DNA of 64,000 nt from assembly GCA_002336115.1 (NCBI GenBank), contig DDEN01000063.1, forward strand, positions 62,001 to 126,000, given 5' to 3'. Source of the DNA: Chitinophagaceae bacterium UBA1953 (lineage in GTDB: Bacteria > Bacteroidota > Bacteroidia > Chitinophagales > Chitinophagaceae). The notes under the pieces are model-generated. The model had not been told where the DNA came from. It made no database searches and saw only the letters and a program-made list of their open reading frames with translations. The position numbers and the translations under genes are program-made. Of this stretch, positions 9,466-18,988 are shown in pieces (position 1 is the stretch's first letter; every line of letters starts with the position of its first letter).

Positions 9466-9843
9466 TTACTCTTCTTTTTGTTTAACAATCAAGTACCAGT
9501 CATTATCTAAAGGCAGGTAGCCATAATCGTAACAATAGAAATACATCTTACCCGTTTTAGTTTGATAGGTATGGGTAAGATAGCGGAACTGAAATCCAAG
9601 CCGCAGCAGCTTTTCTTTATTTGCTTTTGCCGTTTCTTCATTTTCCGGTAACAGGCCTTCTAAAATTCGCCGGTTTTTCATCAATGTGTTATTGATATTG
9701 CGTACATAGCCGCTGTAACTTCCCTTTGCCTTTTGCTGATTGTTGTAATTGTTGCGGCAGTAATCATCACAAAACTTCTTATCTATTCGTCCCTGGAGTT
9801 TTTTGCCACATGCAAGGCAGGTTTTTATTTCAGGTGTTGTCAT
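9466..9843 (-). CDS. Small zinc-ribbon-like conserved hypothetical protein
   Basis: 125 residues of unknown function. The N terminus carries a four-cysteine motif (TCLACGKKLQ, then KKFCDDYCRNNY) that looks like a treble-clef or zinc ribbon similar to FCS/MYM-type fingers. The C-terminal part is rich in Tyr and aromatic residues (MYFYCYDYGYLPL). It is convergent with the LacI-type gene, with only 2 nt between stops. No signal peptide or membrane segment. Binding of zinc is inferred from the Cys spacing only. Confidence 0.7.
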   Translation of the reverse strand: MTTPEIKTCLACGKKLQGRIDKKFCDDYCRNNYNNQQKAKGSYSGYVRNINNTLMKNRRILEGLLPENEETAKANKEKLLRLGFQFRYLTHTYQTKTGKMYFYCYDYGYLPLDNDWYLIVKQKEE

Positions 9844-10025
9844 GATGAATATTTACCGGTAAGGTACATTTTTTTATCCGTGTGCAAACGTTTATACACG
9901 TTTAACATCGGGAGTAAATGGTTAAAAACCGGCTAAGGGCACTACAACACTTCATCTTTGACCTGTCGATCAAAAAACAATTGGTTGACTGAGATAACAA
10001 ATTCCAAACAATTAAATTAAACGTT

Positions 10026-10361
10026 ATGTACGCATTAAAAAACAAAGTTCAGCTTATTGGCAACCTGGGCAACGCTCCTGAAGTAAAAACATTGGAAAGC
10101 GGAAAGAAAATGGCAAGGTTCAGCATTGCAACCAACGAGAGTTACCGAAATGCAAAAGGAGAAAAGATCACCGAAACGCAATGGCACAATCTCATTGCAT
10201 GGGGTAAAGTGGCAGAACTGGCAGAAAAATATTTAACCAAAGGAAAAGAAGTAATGATTGAAGGGAAACTTGTTAATAAAAACTATACCGATAAAGCGGG
10301 CGTAAAAAAATACATTACCGAAGTACAGGTAAACGAACTTCTGCTGCTGGGCGATAAATAA
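10026..10361 (+). CDS. ssb: Single-stranded DNA-binding protein (short form)
   Basis: 111-residue OB-fold SSB. Recognisable blocks are NKVQLIGNLGNAPEVKTLES, ARFSIATNESYRN, TQWHNLIAWGKVAELAEKYL and KGKEVMIEGKLVNKNYTDK. The protein ends right after the OB fold (VNELLLLGDK) and lacks the Gly/Pro-rich linker and acidic DDDIPF-type tip of a standard replicative SSB. It is therefore probably an accessory paralogue. A hairpin follows, then a PIF1-like helicase in the same direction. The 180-bp gap upstream shows no clear promoter. Confidence 0.92.
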   Translation: MYALKNKVQLIGNLGNAPEVKTLESGKKMARFSIATNESYRNAKGEKITETQWHNLIAWGKVAELAEKYLTKGKEVMIEGKLVNKNYTDKAGVKKYITEVQVNELLLLGDK

Positions 10362-10371
10362 ACCCGATACC

Positions 10372-10416
10372 AACACCGGCTATGAGAGTGTAACCCTTTT
10401 CATATGCCGGTGTTTT
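10372..10416 (+). terminator. Hairpin after ssb
   Basis: AACACCGGC (10372-10380) pairs with GCCGGTGTT (10406-10414), with an inner TATG/CATA pairing and a T-rich 3' side. The loop is long, so terminator strength is uncertain. Confidence 0.5.
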
Positions 10417-10440
10417 ACTTTATCATTCTATCTTTATCCA

Positions 10441-12933
10441 ATGCAGGCAGTTGAGCGCAATGAAATTTTTGACCTTGCTTTTCGATTCGTAACCGAAACA
10501 CAGGAAAGTATTTTCCTAACCGGAAAAGCAGGAACAGGTAAAACAACCTTTCTCAAATACCTGAAAGAATATTGTTCTAAAAACATTATTGTAGCTGCGC
10601 CAACAGGTGTTGCAGCAATAAACGCAGGCGGGGTTACCCTTCACAGTTTATTTCAGCTTCCGTTTTCACCTTTCCTTCCAACGAATGCTTCCAAAAATGA
10701 ACTGCTTTCAAAAATCCGTTTTAATAAACAACGGTTGCAGTTGCTCCGCAAAATGGATTTACTGGTGATTGATGAAATAAGCATGGTTCGTTGTGATGTG
10801 CTTGATGCAATTGATGTAATACTGCGAAGTGTACGCCACCAGCACCACGTTCCCTTTGGCGGGGCACAGGTACTTTTTATTGGCGATTTATTTCAGTTGC
10901 CGCCTGTAGCACAAAATCATGAATGGGCTGTATTGCAGGAATACTATGCCTCTGCATTTTTTTTCGACAGTATTGTGATTAAAGAGCAAATGCCGTTACT
11001 TATTGAACTCAATAAAATTTACCGGCAAAAAGAACAAAACTTTGTTGAGCTGCTGAACAAAGTACGTAACAACCAGATGAATACCGATGACCTGATGAAT
11101 TTAAACAGCCGCTATCAACCCCATTTCAAACCATCAGCCGAAGAAAAATATATCACACTTACAACGCATAATAATCAGGCAGACACTATCAACCGCCGTG
11201 AACTTCAACAAATTATTTCAGCACCATTCACCTATACCGCAACCATTGATGGTGATTTTCCTGAAAACAGTTATCCTGCCGATGAAGAGCTTGTATTGAA
11301 AGAAGGAGCGCAGGTAATGTTTCTGAAAAATGATCCTGTTGCAAGAAAATATTTCAATGGTAAAATAGGAACTGTTATAAGACTTGAAACAGATAATATA
11401 ACCGTTGAAGCAAATGGAGAACAGATTCCTGTTCAAAAAGAAACATGGGAAAACAACCGCTACACTTTAAACAGGAGCGATGGAAAACTTGAGCAGGAAA
11501 TGCTCGGCACTTTTCAACAATATCCTCTACGGCTTGCATGGGCCATCACTATTCATAAAAGCCAGGGTTTAACATTTGACAAAGTAATGATTGATGCCGG
11601 GCAATCGTTCACCAGCGGGCAGGTGTATGTTGCTTTGAGCCGCTGTACTTCTATTGATGGAATTGTACTTCTTTCCAAAATTCAGCCTTCTGTTATATTC
11701 AGCAACGAGCATGTTGTGAACGGGCAAAATTCGCTTGTTCCAAGAGGTTCACTATCCGAGCATTTTGCACATGCACGAAAACTCTTTACCCAATTATTAC
11801 TGGACGATATTTTTACATTCGGACAGGCAGAAGCAACAATCACACAATTACAGCAGATTGTTATTAAGAACAAGCACGACTTAAACTCCGAAGCTGAAAT
11901 CTGGGCAGCAGATTTATTACAGCTTTTTAAAAATGAAAAAACTGTTTCATCAAAATTTATTCTGCAGATAAACGAATTAATGAAACAGGAACCTGTTGTT
12001 GAAAATAACAGCGCATTACAAAAACGTATTCAGGATGCAGGAACTTATTTCAGTTCAAGAATTGAAGCAATTAAACTGCAGGTAAATAATCATCCGCTCA
12101 TTACAGAGCATAAAACCGCAGCAGATGAAGTAAATGAACAACTCAACGCTGTTTGTACATCGCTTCATACAACAATTTACCTGTTACAGTACTGCAAAGA
12201 ACTTTTTTCGGTTGCCGGTTTTTTAAAACACAAACTCAATTTATCTGTTCCCCGGTTTCATTTAACTGCCTACGCTGCCAATAAAAAAACAACAGCAGAA
12301 TTAAACATAAAGCATGCGGATTTATTCGATAGGTTAAAAAAATGGCGTGATAAAGTATGCAATGAAAACAATATGCCCATATACATGCTGGCAACCGGTA
12401 ACAGCCTTGCAGAAATCTGCATGTATCTTCCTTTTACAAAAGAGCACCTGTTGCAAATAACCGGCTTTGGAAAAGCGAAAGTTGAAAAATACGGCGATGA
12501 GATTCTTGAAATGATTCATGATTATTGCAGCGAACATCATATTGACACGAATATTAATGCCGTTCCAGTTCATTCAAAAAGAAAGAAAAAGGAAACAACA
12601 TCTGTAAAAACAACCAAGCCCCTTTCATACATTATATCATTACAGTATTATAAAGAAGGGAAAACAATTGATGAAATTGCTCAGTTCAGAAATATTACCA
12701 CCGCAACAGTTGAGGGCCATTTAGCCGAAGCTGTAAAAATGGGACTTCTTTCTGTTAATCTGGTTGTTGCTGAAGAAAAAATCACAGCAATCAACAAGCT
12801 TGCAGAACAAAACCCGGAGGCTAAAACAACAGAATTAAAAACACTCCTGGGTGATGATTTTTCATTCAATGAAATACGAACAGTTATCAATCACCTGCAA
12901 TGGGTTAAAAATTCGCAAACAAAAAATAATTAA
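10441..12933 (+). CDS. PIF1/RecD-like helicase with HRDC and helix-turn-helix domains
   Basis: 830-residue predicted ATP-dependent DNA helicase. Walker A is GKAGTGKT (residues 28-35), followed by the Ia motif APTGVAAINAGG and Walker B LLVIDEIS (107-114). The C-terminal helicase motifs follow as AWAITIHKSQGLTFDKVMID and YVALSRC. An HRDC-like domain (about 620-700, with LLQITGFGKAKVEKYGDEIL) and an HTH_40-like domain (about 725-810, IDEIAQFRNITTATVEGHLA) come after it. This domain order is common in Bacteroidota. A role in unwinding DNA structures or R-loops is a family-level inference. Confidence 0.88.
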   Translation: MQAVERNEIFDLAFRFVTETQESIFLTGKAGTGKTTFLKYLKEYCSKNIIVAAPTGVAAINAGGVTLHSLFQLPFSPFLPTNASKNELLSKIRFNKQRLQLLRKMDLLVIDEISMVRCDVLDAIDVILRSVRHQHHVPFGGAQVLFIGDLFQLPPVAQNHEWAVLQEYYASAFFFDSIVIKEQMPLLIELNKIYRQKEQNFVELLNKVRNNQMNTDDLMNLNSRYQPHFKPSAEEKYITLTTHNNQADTINRRELQQIISAPFTYTATIDGDFPENSYPADEELVLKEGAQVMFLKNDPVARKYFNGKIGTVIRLETDNITVEANGEQIPVQKETWENNRYTLNRSDGKLEQEMLGTFQQYPLRLAWAITIHKSQGLTFDKVMIDAGQSFTSGQVYVALSRCTSIDGIVLLSKIQPSVIFSNEHVVNGQNSLVPRGSLSEHFAHARKLFTQLLLDDIFTFGQAEATITQLQQIVIKNKHDLNSEAEIWAADLLQLFKNEKTVSSKFILQINELMKQEPVVENNSALQKRIQDAGTYFSSRIEAIKLQVNNHPLITEHKTAADEVNEQLNAVCTSLHTTIYLLQYCKELFSVAGFLKHKLNLSVPRFHLTAYAANKKTTAELNIKHADLFDRLKKWRDKVCNENNMPIYMLATGNSLAEICMYLPFTKEHLLQITGFGKAKVEKYGDEILEMIHDYCSEHHIDTNINAVPVHSKRKKKETTSVKTTKPLSYIISLQYYKEGKTIDEIAQFRNITTATVEGHLAEAVKMGLLSVNLVVAEEKITAINKLAEQNPEAKTTELKTLLGDDFSFNEIRTVINHLQWVKNSQTKNN

Positions 12934-12956
12934 TCGGTTAAAATTATTTTTAATTT

Positions 12957-12973
12957 TTGGCACGCATTTAACT
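12957..12973 (+). promoter_or_regulatory. Possible sigma-54 promoter
   Basis: TTGGCACG followed after four bases by TAAC. The -24 element is a perfect match to the sigma-54 consensus; the -12 element (TTGC expected) matches at two of four bases. It lies 52 nt upstream of the small secreted protein and one gene upstream of rpoN. Weak -12, so tentative. Confidence 0.3.
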
Positions 12974-13024
12974 ATCCATAAGTCATCTGGTCTTACTTCC
13001 ACTGATAACTATTAAATATTCACT

Positions 13025-13411
13025 ATGAAAAGAAATTATTTTATTGCACTGGTTTTAGTACTGCTGTCGTTAAGCTCATTTACACTAATTGAAAACTGGC
13101 GTTTCATTGGCGACAAATGGGCTGCTTTTGGTCATGACCGTGATGTATTGCGTGTAGGAGGAAACGATGCCTACAGGCAAATTAAAATAAGGGTTACAGA
13201 TGGCCCTTTAAGGATCGATGACATGGATGTTTATTTTGAAAATGGCGAAAAAATGAATGTCGTTTTAAAACATGCTTTCAGAGCAGGAAAGGAAAGCCGG
13301 GTGATAGACCTGCCGGGCGGAGTACGAAGACTTGACCGCATTGAATTTCTATACTCAACTATTGGCCGGGCACATGGAAGGGCCAGGGTGGCAGTTTGGG
13401 GAAGGCGATGA
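13025..13411 (+). CDS. Small secreted protein, DUF2541-like
   Basis: 128 residues. A signal peptide (MKRNYFIALVLVLLSLSSFT) precedes a compact beta-rich domain. Blocks such as YRQIKIRVTDGPLRIDDMDV, GKESRVIDLPGGVRRLDRIE and the end GRARVAVWGRR resemble a widespread family of small periplasmic proteins often labelled DUF2541. No function is known. Very basic C terminus. It has its own strong terminator and may have a sigma-54-type promoter. Family name is moderately sure. Confidence 0.75.
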   Translation: MKRNYFIALVLVLLSLSSFTLIENWRFIGDKWAAFGHDRDVLRVGGNDAYRQIKIRVTDGPLRIDDMDVYFENGEKMNVVLKHAFRAGKESRVIDLPGGVRRLDRIEFLYSTIGRAHGRARVAVWGRR

Positions 13412-13434
13412 TGAAATAGCACGATCTCAATGTT

Positions 13435-13463
13435 AAAAGCAGCGGCATTTTCCGCTGCTTTTT
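13435..13463 (+). terminator. Intrinsic terminator after the small secreted protein
   Basis: AAAAGCAGCGG pairs with CCGCTGCTTTT around a CATTTT loop, followed by a T run. Confidence 0.9.
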
Positions 13464-13819
13464 ATTTCTTACCAACTCATGGTAAAACAAAAATATCGGC
13501 TGTCAAGGTCGTGTTGGGCTTTAAAAAATACCATGGTTAAAAGCATTGTGTAAACAGAAGAATTGCAAACTCTGATTTTACATGATTTTTTTTGAAAAAT
13601 CGGCTTAAACCCGATATTGCAATGCTAAAAAGATCAAAAAAGAAAAAGAAGAAATGCGAACATTTTTGCGAAATGCCTACTGGCACTGCATTTCAGAAGA
13701 AACTGTTAAGGATTACACTTATTCTTAACAAAAATTGTTCCAAAATAAATTCAATTTGTGTTTTTTTAATAATTTAGCCATGAAAAATCGCATTGTAAAG
13801 ATAAACCGAACTGTCAAAG
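13464..13819 (+). other. Intergenic leader of rpoN, no gene seen
   Basis: 356 bp, AT-rich. A short frame with a Lys-rich start (ATG near 13622) exists but has no convincing coding character. No clear TAnnTTTG promoter with a spaced -33 element was found, so the rpoN promoter is not assigned. Confidence 0.5.
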
Positions 13820-15316
13820 ATGTCGTTAAGCCAGGGATTACAGCAAAAATTGCTTCAAAAACTTTCACCTCAGCAAATTCAGTTAATGAAGCTGCTGCAG
13901 GTTCCTACAGCCAATCTTGAAGAACGGATAAAAGAAGAAATGGAAGAAAATCCGGCACTTGAACAATCAGACGAGGACAATGATGATCAGTTTACCGATG
14001 AAATAAAAGACGAGTTTGATTCTTCGGAAGAAGATGACTTTGACGTGGATGGAAGCGAAGACGAATACGACAACATTAATATTGAAGAATATGTGAGCGA
14101 AGGTGATGACGAAATAGCCGATTATAAAACAAGAGATGAGAACTATGGAGAGCCGGAAGAGCGAAAAACAACACCTATAAAAATTGAAGTCAGCTTCTAC
14201 GAATTACTTCTACAGCAGCTTGGCCTTTTGAAACTGGATGATAAAAGGCAAATTATTGCAGAACAGATAGTTGGAAGTATTGACGATGATGGATACCTGC
14301 GCAGGGAAAACAGCGCCATTGTAAACGATCTCGCTTTCAGACAAAATATTGAAACAAATGAAGCTGAAGTTGAAGACCTTATCCATCTTATCCAGCAATT
14401 TGACCCACCTGGTATTTGCGCAAGAGACTTACAGGAATGTTTGCTTATTCAGTTGCACCATAAAGCAAAACAAGGAAGCGCAAAAGATGTTGCTGCTGCC
14501 ATCCTTATACTTGAAAAGTATTTCGATGAGTTTACAAAAAAGCATTACGAAAAAATCCAGCGTAGTTTGTCGTTAAGCGATGATGATTTAAAAGCCGTAA
14601 TTCAGCAAATCATCAAACTTAATCCCAAGCCGGGAGGAAACATTGGCGAAGTAAACAAAGCTGAAACTTATATTGTTCCCGATTTTTTCATAATTAACAG
14701 CAACGGCAAACTTGAGCTTACACTCAATTCACGCAACGCACCTGATTTGCGTATAAGCGAAGGATACAGGGATATGCTGAAAGAATATGAAAGAGGAAGC
14801 AAAAAAGATAAGCGGCAAAAAGAAGCTGTGCTGTTTATTAAGCAAAAAATAGATGCTGCCAAATGGTTTATTGATGCCATTAAGCAAAGACAGAATACAT
14901 TGCTGCACACCATGAGTGCCATTATGTACCACCAGGAAGAATTTTTTCTTACAGGCGATGAAACAACTTTGCGGCCAATGATTTTAAAAGATATTGCCGA
15001 GAAAACAGATCTTGATATTTCCACAGTAAGCCGTGTAGCAAACAGCAAGTTTGTTCAAACAGAATTTGGAACCTACCGCCTTAAATTTTTCTTCAGTGAA
15101 TCGCTGAGTACAGAAAGCGGCGAAGAAGTTTCAACCAGAGAAGTAAAGAAAATACTATCTGACCTTACCGAAGCTGAAGATAAACGCAAGCCGCTAAGCG
15201 ATGAAAGGTTAACTGAATTACTTCAGGAAAAAGGCTATAATATTGCACGCAGAACAGTAGCCAAATACAGGGAGCAACTGAACATTCCGGTTGCAAGGTT
15301 ACGCAAACAACTTTAA
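13820..15316 (+). CDS. rpoN: RNA polymerase sigma-54 factor
   Basis: 498-residue alternative sigma factor that needs an AAA+ activator to open promoters. The Gln-rich region I starts at the chosen ATG (LSQGLQQKLLQKLSPQQIQL). An acidic region II follows (about 50-110), then the core-binding domain (DPPGICARDLQECLLIQL), the HTH region (DISTVSRVANSKFVQTEFGT) and the RpoN box ARRTVAKYRE (about 476-485). All regions are present, so it should be functional. A membrane protein starts 2 nt after its stop and is probably cotranscribed. No enhancer-binding activator is encoded in this window. Confidence 0.97.
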   Translation: MSLSQGLQQKLLQKLSPQQIQLMKLLQVPTANLEERIKEEMEENPALEQSDEDNDDQFTDEIKDEFDSSEEDDFDVDGSEDEYDNINIEEYVSEGDDEIADYKTRDENYGEPEERKTTPIKIEVSFYELLLQQLGLLKLDDKRQIIAEQIVGSIDDDGYLRRENSAIVNDLAFRQNIETNEAEVEDLIHLIQQFDPPGICARDLQECLLIQLHHKAKQGSAKDVAAAILILEKYFDEFTKKHYEKIQRSLSLSDDDLKAVIQQIIKLNPKPGGNIGEVNKAETYIVPDFFIINSNGKLELTLNSRNAPDLRISEGYRDMLKEYERGSKKDKRQKEAVLFIKQKIDAAKWFIDAIKQRQNTLLHTMSAIMYHQEEFFLTGDETTLRPMILKDIAEKTDLDISTVSRVANSKFVQTEFGTYRLKFFFSESLSTESGEEVSTREVKKILSDLTEAEDKRKPLSDERLTELLQEKGYNIARRTVAKYREQLNIPVARLRKQL

Positions 15317-15317
15317 T

Positions 15318-15995
15318 ATGGAACAACTCATCGTTGATACAAAAGGCAATCTTGATGTTGCAGACAATTCTTTTTCGCCTGTAGTAAAAGCATTTGCTGT
15401 ATTTTTCTCGTACCTGTTCCACCCTATATTACTCATTGTTTGGATAAGCCTTTACCTGATCTATTATAACAGTTTTATTTTTACGGGTACAGAAGCTTTT
15501 GACAAGTTGAAAATTTTCCTGAGTATTTTCAGCACAAATATTTTTATTCCGCTTGTAACAGTTTTGTTGCTGAAGGGACTTGGCTTTATTCAGTCCATTC
15601 AGCTTCGCACACAAAAAGAACGCATTATTCCGTATGTTGCCTGCATTACATTTTTTTTCTGGAGTTATTATGTATCAAGGCAGCTACAATATCCCTTTGA
15701 ATTAAGGGCATTTCTGCTCAGCCTTTTTATTGCTGCAAGTGCGTCTCTTCTCCTTAACAATTACATGAAAGTAAGTATGCACGCCGTTGGAGCTGGCGGA
15801 CTAACTGCACTTTTTATCATGTTATTATTTGCTAATAAAATTGATGACAGTGCTTCTTTGCTGTTAAGTTTTTTTATTGCCGGAATTATCTGCACCAGCA
15901 GGTTTATTGCAAGCGATCATAAAGCGAAAGAAATCTATACAGGGTTTGCCGCCGGTTTTGTTATTCAGATGATAAGCTGGTTTATTGCCATATAA
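15318..15995 (+). CDS. Integral membrane protein of unknown function
   Basis: 225 residues. The ATG at 15318 is chosen because it directly follows the rpoN stop; a longer frame would overlap rpoN. After a polar start (MEQLIVDTKGNLDVADNS) there are about six hydrophobic segments, including FFSYLFHPILLIVWISLYLI and FIPLVTVLLLKGLGF. The overall shape recalls PAP2-like phosphatases of Bacteroidota, but I see no catalytic KxxxxxxRP or SGH motif, so no enzymatic activity is claimed. Probable operon with rpoN. Confidence 0.7.
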   Translation: MEQLIVDTKGNLDVADNSFSPVVKAFAVFFSYLFHPILLIVWISLYLIYYNSFIFTGTEAFDKLKIFLSIFSTNIFIPLVTVLLLKGLGFIQSIQLRTQKERIIPYVACITFFFWSYYVSRQLQYPFELRAFLLSLFIAASASLLLNNYMKVSMHAVGAGGLTALFIMLLFANKIDDSASLLLSFFIAGIICTSRFIASDHKAKEIYTGFAAGFVIQMISWFIAI

Positions 15996-15998
15996 AAC

Positions 15999-16023
15999 AA
16001 AACCCCGCTACAGCAGGGTTTTT
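15999..16023. terminator. Terminator between convergent genes
   Basis: AAAACCC pairs with GGGTTTT, with an inner GCT/AGC pairing and flanking A and T runs. It can serve both the rpoN operon and the convergent transpeptidase-like gene. Confidence 0.8.
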
Positions 16024-16064
16024 CACCAGGAAAAATTGAAGCCAGATGGCTGCAAAAAACATCT

Positions 16065-16829
16065 TTAACTATTGAGAATTGCCGACTTTTCCTTGTATTT
16101 TTTTTCAGGATGATAAATAAACAGAACGCTTCCGTTTTTGATCGTATTAATAATTCCTAGTGCCTGTTTTCTTGGAACTGCAGGACATCCAAGACTACGA
16201 CCTATATAACCCTTGTTGGCAGCAAACTGAGAAGTTACATAATCTGAACCATGTAAAACAATTGCTCTTTCGTATGCCTTATCATTAATTCCGCTTTCAA
16301 GCCCTTTTAATTTTAGCGCCAACCCTTTTTCTCCAAAATATGTTTGCAGTGTTAGATAAAAACCAAGACTGCTTTTATTTGATTCCGGTTTATTTGAGAA
16401 ATTGGTAGCATAATTTAATCCGCTGTTACGGCCATGAGCAACTAAGGTGTGATACAGCAGTTTTCCATTAGTCATATCAATTACATACAACCTTTTTTCA
16501 CTTGATGGTTTTGAAAAATCTGCAATGGTCAGTACTTCCGAGCGGTTAACCAATCCTTCATCCAGTAATTTTTTATACCCTGTATAAGCAAGTTCAAAAG
16601 CCTCCTGGGGCACTCCTGCTTCAAGTAATTTAAAATTCTGGAAAAGACTGTCGGCTGCTTCAACTGCAATTTCATTTTTGCTTTTAACTTTTGCAGCTTC
16701 AGTAACAGAAACAGGCGATACGTTTGTCTTTTTTTCTTTTGATGAACTACCTGCAATAACAATTGGAACCTGCAAGAAAATAATTGCTGAAACAAGAAGA
16801 TAAACCAACTTTATGTAACCTGGTTTCAT
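16065..16829 (-). CDS. Murein L,D-transpeptidase catalytic domain protein
   Basis: About 254 residues. The ATG at 16829 begins a good signal peptide (MKPGYIKLVYLLVSAIIFLQ); an in-frame ATG at 16895 would add 22 residues without this property. The C-terminal half is YkuD-like: RLYVIDMTNGKLLYHTLVAH, then IVLHGSDYV (catalytic His) and SLGCPAVPRKQA (catalytic Cys). It is expected to act in the periplasm on peptidoglycan peptides, forming 3-3 cross-links or anchoring proteins; activity is a family-level inference. It is convergent with the rpoN operon and monocistronic. Confidence 0.85.
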   Translation of the reverse strand: MKPGYIKLVYLLVSAIIFLQVPIVIAGSSSKEKKTNVSPVSVTEAAKVKSKNEIAVEAADSLFQNFKLLEAGVPQEAFELAYTGYKKLLDEGLVNRSEVLTIADFSKPSSEKRLYVIDMTNGKLLYHTLVAHGRNSGLNYATNFSNKPESNKSSLGFYLTLQTYFGEKGLALKLKGLESGINDKAYERAIVLHGSDYVTSQFAANKGYIGRSLGCPAVPRKQALGIINTIKNGSVLFIYHPEKKYKEKSAILNS

Positions 16830-17190
16830 AGAATAGGATTTTGTAGAATCAAGGATTGATAAAAATAATAAAAGTTTCCTTTTTGCCAAATACATAGCCC
16901 TTAACGTTTTTCCGTTTTAAATATTATCCCCTAATAACAGTAAAGTTTCGTTGCGGAGCGGTCACAGGTTACAAATGGTGGTGAAAGGAGGTTGCAAAGT
17001 TACATGAACACATCAAAAATTATCGGCGCAAAATAGTTGAATATGACCAAACATTGCCTTCAAAAGCCAATTAACAGGTAAACAGCAAGAATCTATTACG
17101 CTCTAAACCACACTTTTTCAGTTCAGAGTTCAATATTCAACGTGTTTTTAAATTTTTTAGTATAAAAGTGAAAAACAAAGTGCTTCGAGT
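16830..17190 (-). other. Intergenic region with a possible -7 element
   Basis: Contains TAACTTTG on the minus strand (17002-16995), an exact match to the Bacteroidota -7 motif, but no TTG at the usual spacing. It could drive the transpeptidase-like gene with a UTR of about 160 nt. Nothing else is seen. Confidence 0.3.
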
Positions 17191-18978
17191 TTATTCCATT
17201 TCATATAAATCACTTTGCGACGCAAGAATTTCTCTGTATTTGTTAAACAGCTTTGTTTTTGAAATAAAGCCAATAAATCTTTTATCATCATCCAGAACAG
17301 GTAAGTACCAGCTTTGAGTAAGATCAAACAGCTCCATCACCGAGTGCATATCCTGATCTTTTCTTAATACGGCTGAAGGTTTTTTCATCAACGATCTTAT
17401 AAGTACCCTGTTATGCTCCTCCGGCTGAAACAATTTTTGTTTAATATCATTCAACTCTACAATCCCGACAAACCGTCCTTTATTTCCCGTAACTGCAAAA
17501 ATGTTTTTTTCACTTTTCTTCAAAAGTTCAACAAGATCTTTCAGCTTTTTATCAAGATTAATTGTTTGATACTGATCCTGCATAATTTCTTCCAGCGTAA
17601 ATGATGTGAGAATATTTTTTTCTTTTTTATAAGTAAAAACCTGTCCTTCCTTGGCAAGTTTTTTTATTTCCATTGAAAATGGTTCGTATGTTTTAACAAT
17701 AAAAAAAGAAATCGATGAAACAATCATTAACGGAATAAATAATTCATACCCATTCGTAATTTCAGCAATTAAAAAAATAGCTGTTAACGGGCTGTACATT
17801 ACACCGCTTAAAACACCGGCCATCCCTACCAGGCTGAAATTACCAACAGGAACTTTTAACCAGGGAGTTGTATTAAGAACCTGCGAAAAGAAAAAGCCGA
17901 GATAAGACCCTGCAAACAAAGAGGGTGCGAAGTTACCTCCGTTGCCACCGCTTCCTATCGTAATTCCTGCGGCAACCGGTTTAAGCAATACAATAAAAGC
18001 AGAGAAAACGATTATACCCCAGTTTGATCCAAGTAAAGAAAACAATGTAGTGTTATCAACAAACGTATTAAATGATCCGTTCGCTACTTTTTTTACACTG
18101 TTGTATCCTTCACCAAACAAAGGAGGTAATACAAAATAAATTATTAATAACAGTAATCCTCCAAGAACAGCTTTGCCATAATTGTTTATTTTCCAGTTAT
18201 GAATCTTTGATTCTGTAAACTTAAATACCCTTGCATAATACAATGAAACAAAACCGGCAAGGATACCAAGCGTGATATAATAAGGAACATTTTTATAATC
18301 AAACGTCTGTTTAAGAACAAAATTAAAAAGCAACGATTCTTCAAGAATAATTTTTGAACATAATGCCCCTACAACTGAAGAAATGATAAGGGGAATAAAA
18401 TAGCTCACAATTGTTTCAACAAGCAATACTTCAATTGCAAAAACAACGCCTGCAATAGGCGCATTGAACACAGCCGAAATACCGGCTGCTGCTCCGCAGG
18501 CAATCAGTAATGTACGTTCCTGGTAGTTCAGATCGCTGATCCGTGCAAGATTTGAACCCGTTGCAGAGCCTGTTGCAACAATGGGCGCTTCCAGCCCTGC
18601 CGAGCCACCAAGCCCTACAGTTAAAGAACTCGTTATAACATGCAGGTAAGTATGGTTAAACGGAATGTATGAGCTCTTTCTTGCAATAGAACGCAAAACC
18701 ATTGCAATTCCCCGCTCAATATATCCATGAAAAAACTGCTGTACCACAAAAACCGTTAACAAAATACCCAGTGCCGGAAAAAGTAAATAAGCAAACCCGG
18801 AAATGTTTATTGTATTTATTCCATGCTGTATATAATGAACAATAGCTTTCAGTAAAACAGCGAGCATTCCCGAAACAAAACCTGTTACAGTTGCAATGAG
18901 CAAAATGAATTGCACATGACTCAGTTTTGCACGCAAATAATTCATCAAAAAAACATACCCATTCCTGATCGTTTTCAT
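17191..18978 (-). CDS. ClC-family chloride channel or transporter with CBS domains
   Basis: About 595 residues. The ATG at 18978 was chosen because it lies 10 nt after the antiporter stop; the longer frame would overlap that gene. The membrane part has ClC signatures: LGGSAGLEAPIVATGSATGS (with Glu at the gating position), NAPIAGVVFAIEVLL, and GSGGNGGNFAPSLFAGSYLG. The cytoplasmic C terminus has a CBS pair (LEEIMQDQYQTINL and SLMKKPSAVLRKDQDMHSVM). The second signature has Ala where GxEGP has Gly. It is the last gene of the ion/osmolyte operon. Whether it is a channel or an H+/Cl- exchanger is not decided. Confidence 0.93.
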   Translation of the reverse strand: MKTIRNGYVFLMNYLRAKLSHVQFILLIATVTGFVSGMLAVLLKAIVHYIQHGINTINISGFAYLLFPALGILLTVFVVQQFFHGYIERGIAMVLRSIARKSSYIPFNHTYLHVITSSLTVGLGGSAGLEAPIVATGSATGSNLARISDLNYQERTLLIACGAAAGISAVFNAPIAGVVFAIEVLLVETIVSYFIPLIISSVVGALCSKIILEESLLFNFVLKQTFDYKNVPYYITLGILAGFVSLYYARVFKFTESKIHNWKINNYGKAVLGGLLLLIIYFVLPPLFGEGYNSVKKVANGSFNTFVDNTTLFSLLGSNWGIIVFSAFIVLLKPVAAGITIGSGGNGGNFAPSLFAGSYLGFFFSQVLNTTPWLKVPVGNFSLVGMAGVLSGVMYSPLTAIFLIAEITNGYELFIPLMIVSSISFFIVKTYEPFSMEIKKLAKEGQVFTYKKEKNILTSFTLEEIMQDQYQTINLDKKLKDLVELLKKSEKNIFAVTGNKGRFVGIVELNDIKQKLFQPEEHNRVLIRSLMKKPSAVLRKDQDMHSVMELFDLTQSWYLPVLDDDKRFIGFISKTKLFNKYREILASQSDLYEME

Positions 18979-18988
18979 CTCATATTTT

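Noticed and set aside
13592..13777. Small Lys-rich frame upstream of rpoN
   Set aside because: Low-complexity AT-rich sequence with no promoter, no family and a poor start; most likely chance.
15318..15995. PAP2 phosphatase call for the gene after rpoN
   Set aside because: The membrane layout is similar but none of the catalytic motifs is present.
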